Assembly: GCA_020445665.1 (NCBI GenBank) | Contig: JAGRGD010000294.1 | Coordinates: 21,605-85,604, forward strand | Direction of reading: 5' to 3' | Origin: Rhodocyclaceae bacterium | Lineage (GTDB): Bacteria; Pseudomonadota; Gammaproteobacteria; Burkholderiales; Rhodocyclaceae | Length of the DNA stretch: 64,000 nucleotides | In this document: in pieces, positions 59,277-64,000 of the stretch | How the letters are laid out: each line of letters begins with the position of its first letter | Numbering within the stretch: the first letter of the stretch is position 1 | Translations under genes and position numbers: made by a program | The notes under the pieces: generated by a model | What the model saw: only the letters and a program-made list of their open reading frames with translations | Told to the model about the DNA's origin: nothing | Databases searched by the model: none

Positions 59277-60161
59277 TCACCACTGCATCTCGCCCTTGAC
59301 CACCTTGGCGCCGATGTCCAGCGCAATGCCCAGGCCGGCTTCCGGGTAGGCCGTCTTCATGGCCTGGATCAACTCGGCGCTGTTGCCCGCTTTCGCCGCT
59401 TCGGCCTCGAAGCGCTGCAGATAGGCCCGCGTGTAGTCGATGGCGCTGGCGTCCAGGGGGGTGCCGTCGGCCATGTGGCCGGGGACGACGGTGCTGGGCT
59501 TCAGGGCCGCCATCTCGTCAAGCTGCGCGAGCCAGGCCTGGCGCTCGCTGGCGGTCTGGGTGTCGGCCGTCCATACGTGCAGGCCGCCGAAGACCGCGAT
59601 GTTGCCGGCGATGGTCTGGATCGATGGAATCCACACGTAGGGGCGATGGGCGAGCACGCCGTCGGTGCCGCGCACTTCAATGGCCTCGCCATCGACGCGC
59701 AGCACGGTGCCCGCCAGCGGCTCCGGCACGATCGCCTCGCGGGGCGCGTTGGCGCCCATCTTCGGCGACCAGAATGCGAGCTTGGCGGCCCGTTTGGCTT
59801 CGATTTTCGCGCGGACGGCCGGCGTGGTCACGACGCGGGCGTCGGGGAAGATGCCCTTCAGGACCTCGGCGCCGAAGTAGAAGTCGGGGTCGGCATTGCT
59901 GATCAGGATGGTCGTCAGGGTCTTGCCGCTGTCGAGGACGTCGGCGGCGATACGCAGGCCGTCGGCGCGGGTAAAGCCGCTGTCGATCACGACAGCCTCG
60001 GTCGGGCCGCTGACGACGCTGGCGGTGACATGGAAGCTGCGGGCGTCGGCGTTGTAGACCTGGATGGCGAGGGGCTCGGCGGCACTGGCGCCGGTGGCGG
60101 CCACAACGCCCAGGGCCAGGGCGGGAACGATCCAGTTGAAGAGCTTGCTGCGCGAAAACAT
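59277..60161 (-). CDS. Metallo-beta-lactamase-fold protein with degraded metal motif
   Basis: 294 residues. A signal peptide ends near GASAAEP (about residue 28). The fold is clear: ASVVSGPTEAVVIDSGFTRADGLRIAADV, TTILISNADPDFYFGAEVLKGIFPDARVV and STVVPGHMADGTPL. The canonical HxHxDH motif is replaced by SNADPDFYFG, which keeps one Asp but none of its histidines; the later His in PGHMAD is kept. It therefore cannot use the normal two-zinc mechanism. Binding, or a different metal site, is possible. It is divergent from a LysR regulator gene across a 101-base gap. Confidence 0.82.
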   Translation of the reverse strand: MFSRSKLFNWIVPALALGVVAATGASAAEPLAIQVYNADARSFHVTASVVSGPTEAVVIDSGFTRADGLRIAADVLDSGKTLTTILISNADPDFYFGAEVLKGIFPDARVVTTPAVRAKIEAKRAAKLAFWSPKMGANAPREAIVPEPLAGTVLRVDGEAIEVRGTDGVLAHRPYVWIPSIQTIAGNIAVFGGLHVWTADTQTASERQAWLAQLDEMAALKPSTVVPGHMADGTPLDASAIDYTRAYLQRFEAEAAKAGNSAELIQAMKTAYPEAGLGIALDIGAKVVKGEMQW

Positions 60162-60195
60162 GGGGCTTCTCCGTGGGGGTTGGGTGTGGAAGCCA

Positions 60196-60224
60196 CTTTA
60201 TGTATTGCGTATCGGTTGATAAAG
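60196..60224. promoter_or_regulatory. Candidate operator between divergent MBL-fold and LysR genes
   Basis: CTTTAT and ATAAAG form perfect six-base inverted arms 17 bases apart in the AT-rich stretch between the two start codons. LysR regulators usually act at such positions on divergent genes. The interior is not symmetric, so this is only a candidate. Confidence 0.35.
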
Positions 60225-60262
60225 TTCAGTTTGATTGATTGTTTAATGCATGGATCGATTCA

Positions 60263-61192
60263 ATGGACCGTCTGACGGCCGTGCGGGTCTTCGTCGAGGT
60301 GGCGGACCGGGGCAGCCTCACCCAGGCGGCGGAGCATCTGGAGATGTCGGCAGCGATGGTCAGCCGCTACCTGGCCGCCATCGAGAACTGGTTCGGCGCC
60401 CGCCTGCTCCACCGCACCACCCGCAAGCTCAGCCTCACCGACGCTGGCGGCGCGTCGCTGCCCGTCTGCCGGCAACTGCTCGACATCGCGGAGGAGGCCC
60501 GCCACCTGGCGGCCGAGCGCAGCCGCGAGCCGGCCGGCGTGCTGCGGGTGGCCACCTCCGCCTCCTTCGCGGACGCACAGCTCACCGCCGCGCTGGTGGA
60601 CTTCCAGCGCCAGTACGAACAGGTCGAGATCGTGCTGACCGCCGGCGACAAGGCGGCCGACCTGGTCGGCGAGCGGGTCGACCTCGCCGTGCGCGTCACC
60701 AATACGCTGGACCCGACGATGATCGCGCGGCGCCTGGCCGTGTGCCGCTCGGTGCTGTGCGCCGCCCCGGCCTATCTCGAGTCCCATGGCGTACCACGCA
60801 CGCCGAACGATCTGCGCCGCCACCGCTGCATTGCCCACGCCTCCGGCATCGGCAAGCAGTACCGCTTCGAGGACGGCGACGGAACGATCACGGTGCCGGT
60901 CGAGTGGAGTTTCCACACCAACGAGACCGCGGTGCTCCGGCGGGCCATCCTCACCGGCGCGGGCATCGGCATGCTGCCCACCTACTTCTTCCACGACGAG
61001 CTGCGCTCGGGTCGGCTCGTGCGTTTGCTGCCCGAGCACGAGCCCGAGACGCTCGGCATCTACGCCATCTACCTCTCCCGCCGGCACCAGCCGCTGGCGC
61101 TGCGCCTGCTGGTGGACTTTCTGGAGGCCCGCTTTCGCGGCGACCCGCCGCCGTGGGACGTGGCGCTGGGCCGAACCGACCCTGCCTGTTAG
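60263..61192 (+). CDS. LysR-family transcriptional regulator
   Basis: 309 residues from ATG 60263; an ATG at 60239 would add eight residues. MDRLTAVRVFVEVADRGSLT, then AAEHLEMSAAMVSRYLAAIE and NWFGARLLHRTTRKLSLTDAG give the HTH, and the effector domain follows from about 90 (GVLRVATSASFADAQLTAALVDF). This is the CrgA/DsdC-like subgroup common beside short regulons. It is divergent from the degenerate MBL-fold gene at 59277, its most likely target; the effector is unknown. Confidence 0.9.
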   Translation: MDRLTAVRVFVEVADRGSLTQAAEHLEMSAAMVSRYLAAIENWFGARLLHRTTRKLSLTDAGGASLPVCRQLLDIAEEARHLAAERSREPAGVLRVATSASFADAQLTAALVDFQRQYEQVEIVLTAGDKAADLVGERVDLAVRVTNTLDPTMIARRLAVCRSVLCAAPAYLESHGVPRTPNDLRRHRCIAHASGIGKQYRFEDGDGTITVPVEWSFHTNETAVLRRAILTGAGIGMLPTYFFHDELRSGRLVRLLPEHEPETLGIYAIYLSRRHQPLALRLLVDFLEARFRGDPPPWDVALGRTDPAC

Positions 61193-61335
61193 CGGATCCG
61201 CACCCGCGGCACAGCGGCGGCTCGGACGGCCTGTCACGTCAAGGCGCACGCGCCCGTCGACCTTCTCGCGCAACCATGGGGCCGGGGCAACTGCGAGCCG
61301 GCGTCTGCGTGCCGAACTGGCCGAGGGGCCTCCGG

Positions 61336-61887
61336 ATGACTGAACCATCAGTCGCCCGAACGATGCCCCGAACGGTGGCTGCCGCCAGGCCATTGGGCAA
61401 TCGCGCGGGATTGGGCAAAATCCTGCGACGACTCCCGGCGGACATCCGACACGTGAACTTCCCGCTCTCCCCGCAGCAGCTTCGTGATCGCAAGCCGGTC
61501 TGGGAGGCCCTCGCAGACTTCTGGCTCGACACCGAACTGGTCGACTTCCAGTTCGAGCACATTGCCCGGGTGATTGCCGCGTCTCCCTACGCCATCGCCG
61601 AGGTGAAGGCGATCCACGACCTGGAGGTGGTGCCCGCCGTGTCCGCCAACCTGGCCGGCATCGCGGGCGAATGGGCCGGTTTTGATCCGGAGTGGCTGCA
61701 TGCGCGCTGTGCGCGCTTCGCGGCAAGACGCGGGTCACGCTGGATGCGGGCGCGGATCTGGCTTCAGCGGCCAACCATCCGCTACTTCACGGAAGACTAT
61801 TGGCGTCAGATCGAGCCTCGCGTGCAGGCGCTGCGCGCAGCGGGAGACGCCCGCCACCAGCCGTGCGGGCGAGGCGGAAGCCGCTGA
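61336..61887 (+). CDS. DUF7079-like hypothetical protein
   Basis: 183 residues from ATG 61336; GTG 61453 (VNFPLSPQQLRDRKPVWEAL) is an alternative start nearer the conserved core. LSPQQLRDRKPVWEALADFWLDTEL, IAASPYAIAEVKAIHDLEVVPAVSANLAGIAGEWAGFDPEWL and YFTEDYWRQIEPRVQAL match a small conserved family of unknown function found in many proteobacteria. It is the last core gene before the tRNA-Ser scar and the integrated element. Confidence 0.65.
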   Translation: MTEPSVARTMPRTVAAARPLGNRAGLGKILRRLPADIRHVNFPLSPQQLRDRKPVWEALADFWLDTELVDFQFEHIARVIAASPYAIAEVKAIHDLEVVPAVSANLAGIAGEWAGFDPEWLHARCARFAARRGSRWMRARIWLQRPTIRYFTEDYWRQIEPRVQALRAAGDARHQPCGRGGSR

Positions 61888-61916
61888 ACTTCTACTGAGG
61901 GCACGGAGAGTGAACG

Positions 61917-61940
61917 AAAAAAAGCGGCCCGAAGGCCGCT
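61917..61940 (-). terminator. Rho-independent terminator left from a displaced tRNA gene
   Basis: On the minus strand AGCGGCC pairs with GGCCGCT around TTCG and is followed by a run of seven T. Immediately upstream in that direction is the tRNA-Ser-like 3' end at 61956-61967, so this looks like the original terminator of a tRNA gene read leftward. It may also terminate the DUF7079-like gene. Confidence 0.75.
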
Positions 61941-61955
61941 CTTCTCCTGGTCTCT

Positions 61956-61967
61956 TGGCGGAGAGGG
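61956..61967 (-). other. Probable attachment-site scar: tRNA-Ser 3' end
   Basis: On the minus strand CCCTCTCCGCCA equals the last 12 bases of many proteobacterial tRNA-Ser genes, including the acceptor end with CCA, and is followed by a tRNA-style terminator. Further upstream (higher coordinates) the sequence no longer resembles a tRNA. This is what remains at one junction after an element integrates into a tRNA gene; the intact copy should lie at the other end, outside the window. A P4-type integrase begins 178 bases away. Confidence 0.5.
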
Positions 61968-62110
61968 TGTCCGCCTATCCTGTATCCACCCCAGTCCAAG
62001 AATATCTAGATCCACGTCAGATATCGGCGGTTTTCTCCTTAATTTAGTGGGCTTTCTGCAGTTCATCTTCCAGTGGCGTCTAGCGCCGACTACCAACAGC
62101 GCCCACAATA

Positions 62111-62132
62111 GTGGTGGGCTGAGTGGTGGGCT
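62111..62132. repeat. Direct repeats before the integrase gene
   Basis: GTGGTGGGCT occurs at 62111-62120 and again at 62123-62132, with a shorter relative AGTGGGCT at 62046-62053. They lie between the scar and the integrase start, overlapping its ribosome region, and may be arm-type integrase sites or a self-regulatory operator. Confidence 0.4.
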
Positions 62133-62144
62133 GGAGGACGTTTC

Positions 62145-63386
62145 ATGGCATTGACTGCACTAGAGATCAAGCACGCGAAGGCAGGCATGCACGCAGATGG
62201 CAATGGGCTGTACCTCAGGGTCCAGGCGTCTGGCGCAAAGGGGTGGATCTTCCGCTTTCAACTAGACGGCAAGCGACGGGAGATGGGCATCGGCACCCTG
62301 GCCGAGCGTCCCGCAGTCGATGCACGGGCGGCCGCCGCCGAGCTCGGCCGAATGGTCCGCGAAGGGCTCGACCCGATCGAGGAGCGCAATCGGCGCGAGC
62401 AGGAGGCCAACGACGCAGCGAAGCAAGCGGAGGCCGGCACAGTGCTCTTCCGGCAGGTGGCAGCCGACTACATCGCATCGCACCGCGCGGGTTGGCGCAA
62501 TGCAAAGCATGCGGACCAATGGGCCAACACCCTGGCGACCTATGCCGATCCGGTGATCGGGGACCTCGCCCCGGCCGCCGTGACCGCCGAGCACCTGCTC
62601 GCGATCCTGTCGCCGATCTGGACGACCAAACCCGAGACTGCGAGCCGAGTGCGCTCTCGGATCGAGCTGGTGCTCTCGTATGCGAAGGCGAAGAAGTTGC
62701 GCGATGGCGAGAACCCCGCCATGTGGCGCGGACACCTCGACGCCCTGCTCCCTAAGCCGAGCCGCGTGAAGAAGGTTCGACACCACCCAGCCCTGCCCTA
62801 CGCGCAAATGAGCGAGTTCATGCTCGCCCTGCGCAACGTTCAGGGCCTTGGAGCCCGCGCACTTGAGTTCGCCATTCTCAACGCTGCGAGATCAGGCGAA
62901 GTGCGCCTGGCCGAATGGCGAGAAATCGACCTCGATGCCGCTACATGGACGGTCCCGGCCGATCGCATGAAGGCGCGTCGGGCGCACCGCGTCCCCCTTT
63001 CCCAAGCTGCGCTGCGCTTGCTTAAGTCGCTGCCACGACTCGACGGAACCGAGCTGCTCTTCCCGGGCATGCGCGAGCAGCGGCCGATGTCGGACATGGC
63101 CTTGACCTCGGTGATTCGCCGCATGAACGAAGACCAGCTCAAGTGGATGGACCCGAAATCAAACGCCCAGGCGGTGCCCCATGGGTTCCGCTCGACCTTC
63201 AGGGACTGGTGCGCAGAGCAAACCCATTTTCCAGCAGAGATGGCGGAGATCGCACTCGCGCACACCGTGGGCGACAAGGTGGAGGCGGCCTACCGCCGTG
63301 GTGACATGTTTGAGAAGCGGCGCGCAATGATGCAGGCCTGGGCCGATTGGTGCCTGCAGGAACCTCAAGAAGAGAGCAGATCTTGA
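62145..63386 (+). CDS. P4-type tyrosine integrase
   Basis: 413 residues from ATG 62145 (GGAGG seven bases upstream). The N terminus MALTALEIKHAKAGMHADGNGLYLRVQASGAKGWIF is the arm-binding DUF4102 domain (about 1-85), a core-binding SAM-like domain covers about 100-200, and the catalytic domain has NAARSGEVRLAEW (Arg), HGFRSTFRDW (His-x-x-Arg), LAHTVGDKVEAAYRRGD (His and the nucleophilic Tyr). All catalytic residues are present, so it is probably active. P4-type integrases target tRNA 3' ends, agreeing with the adjacent tRNA-Ser scar. Confidence 0.95.
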   Translation: MALTALEIKHAKAGMHADGNGLYLRVQASGAKGWIFRFQLDGKRREMGIGTLAERPAVDARAAAAELGRMVREGLDPIEERNRREQEANDAAKQAEAGTVLFRQVAADYIASHRAGWRNAKHADQWANTLATYADPVIGDLAPAAVTAEHLLAILSPIWTTKPETASRVRSRIELVLSYAKAKKLRDGENPAMWRGHLDALLPKPSRVKKVRHHPALPYAQMSEFMLALRNVQGLGARALEFAILNAARSGEVRLAEWREIDLDAATWTVPADRMKARRAHRVPLSQAALRLLKSLPRLDGTELLFPGMREQRPMSDMALTSVIRRMNEDQLKWMDPKSNAQAVPHGFRSTFRDWCAEQTHFPAEMAEIALAHTVGDKVEAAYRRGDMFEKRRAMMQAWADWCLQEPQEESRS

Positions 63387-63507
63387 AGCACATTGGGCGC
63401 CCAAAGATCGACTCATCGCCCAGCGAGACAATGGTCAATGGCTCACGGCGGACCCGCCTGCCTCCCGCTACACTGCCTTCGTCGGAATCGGCGAAGCGGG
63501 GGACAAA

Positions 63508-63873
63508 ATGCACGACGGCACCGAGATCAGCGAGTCTGAGCTGGCTGGCATGATTGAGCGGGTCGATGCCAAGGCCCAACAATTGAGAACGTGCCTCGGT
63601 GCACTGCAGGTCGCTCGCGCACCGGAACGTGAGCGATTGGCCGTAAATCGCGCGATTGGCTTTCTGGCGCGTATCAAGATCCACCTCAGATCCGGACACA
63701 ATTGCATGCATCTCTGTGAGGAGCGTGCCGTGACAAACATTCCGACTGCCAACCGCAACGAGCTGGAGGCGCGAGTGAAGCACGCAGCCCTGGCCTTGCT
63801 CAATGCTGAACTTCGGGACTTGGAAGCGGCCGGGGTCCAGGTCATACACGAATTCAACGTGACGCCGGCGTGA
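63508..63873 (+). CDS. Hypothetical helical protein, element cargo
   Basis: 121 residues from ATG 63508 (GGGGGA six bases upstream). The sequence is mostly helical and charged (ESELAGMIERVDAKAQQLRTCLGALQVAR, RLAVNRAIGFLARIKIHL, NRNELEARVKHAALALLNAELRDLEAAGV). No signal peptide, membrane segment or known motif. It follows the integrase by 121 bases and belongs to the integrated element. Function unknown. Confidence 0.55.
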   Translation: MHDGTEISESELAGMIERVDAKAQQLRTCLGALQVARAPERERLAVNRAIGFLARIKIHLRSGHNCMHLCEERAVTNIPTANRNELEARVKHAALALLNAELRDLEAAGVQVIHEFNVTPA

Positions 63874-63903
63874 CGGAGCGCGTCAAGATAGTTGTCGCCC
63901 GAC

Positions 63904-64000
63904 TCATGCGATCAGGCGCTTTGCGTTCTCAGCATCGATCTGGTCGCGGATGACGGCTTCACGCTCGGGGTTCAAGGTGACGGCGTCGATCGGCGTCCAG
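63904..64000 (-). CDS. C-terminal end of a gene running in from the right edge
   Basis: On the minus strand an open frame enters at the window edge and reads WTPIDAVTLNPEREAVIRDQIDAENAKRLIA, then TGA at 63904-63906. Only about 32 codons are visible, too few to name the product. The charged helical end looks like a normal protein C terminus. It is convergent with the cargo gene at 63508. Confidence 0.45.
   Translation of the reverse strand, partial: WTPIDAVTLNPEREAVIRDQIDAENAKRLIA

Overview
The window looks like chromosomal DNA of a high-GC, Gram-negative bacterium, most likely a betaproteobacterium of the Rhodocyclales type. The reasons are roughly 65-70 % GC with tightly overlapping genes, a PEP-CTERM sorted exoprotein with a sigma-54 style promoter, a homocitrate synthase gene (nifV) with a textbook sigma-54/IHF promoter that implies nitrogen fixation, adenosylcobalamin-dependent ethanolamine lyase genes, DUF1538 membrane proteins and many c-di-GMP/two-component genes. 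The taxonomic call is inference; no rRNA or other marker is present.

1-8932: the 3' part of a hybrid histidine kinase, a SAM-hydrolase-like gene coupled to eutB-eutC, then a REC-DUF3369-GGDEF-EAL regulator translationally overlapped by its probable partner kinase. 8988-18440: a PEP-CTERM protein, a short-chain dehydrogenase, a frameshifted hemerythrin-like gene, a BON-MscS channel, a photolyase-like protein with unusual domain order, a HEAT-repeat exoprotein, a BON protein, an acetyltransferase and a helical lipoprotein. 18579-26643: a small Cys-rich secreted protein, a NERD-type helicase, a YaiI-LysR-DUF2254 operon, a CxxC protein and a DUF1538-DUF1538-PII-CBS operon. 26904-29942: a cytochrome c with one damaged haem motif, nifV and aroE. 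29947-35590 (minus strand): a four-gene signalling operon of hybrid kinase, HD-GYP phosphodiesterase regulator, PhnD-like periplasmic binding protein and membrane kinase, preceded by a structured-looking leader.

35600-44430 is the most disturbed stretch. It holds two gene fossils, a frameshifted ISAs1-family element with recognisable terminal inverted repeats, several small coupled hypothetical genes of lower GC, and a tandem pair of related secreted proteins built from W-W-N-P repeats. 44438-51790 holds two membrane-anchored TIR proteins, one fused to a very long WD40-like propeller, around housekeeping-like hypotheticals (DUF3592, DUF2130). 51999-61192 is a catabolic or detoxification block: an AraC regulator diverges from a six-gene run (Tat-exported alcohol dehydrogenase, cupin, double CMD protein, metallo-beta-lactamase-fold hydrolase, quinone-reductase-like protein, cyclophilin-like protein), followed by a DsbA/FrnE protein, a degenerate metallo-beta-lactamase-fold protein and a divergent LysR regulator.

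61900 to the end is the left end of an integrated element. A 12-base remnant matching a tRNA-Ser 3' end with its terminator is followed by a P4-type tyrosine integrase and cargo genes that continue past the window.

Strongest observations: the complete nifV promoter architecture, the TIR-WD40/TIR pair, the permuted photolyase-like protein, the PhnD-containing c-di-GMP operon, the CxxYH cytochrome, the DUF1538/PII/CBS operon and the tRNA-Ser integration scar. Four diverged copies of a dispersed intergenic repeat also link otherwise unrelated loci.
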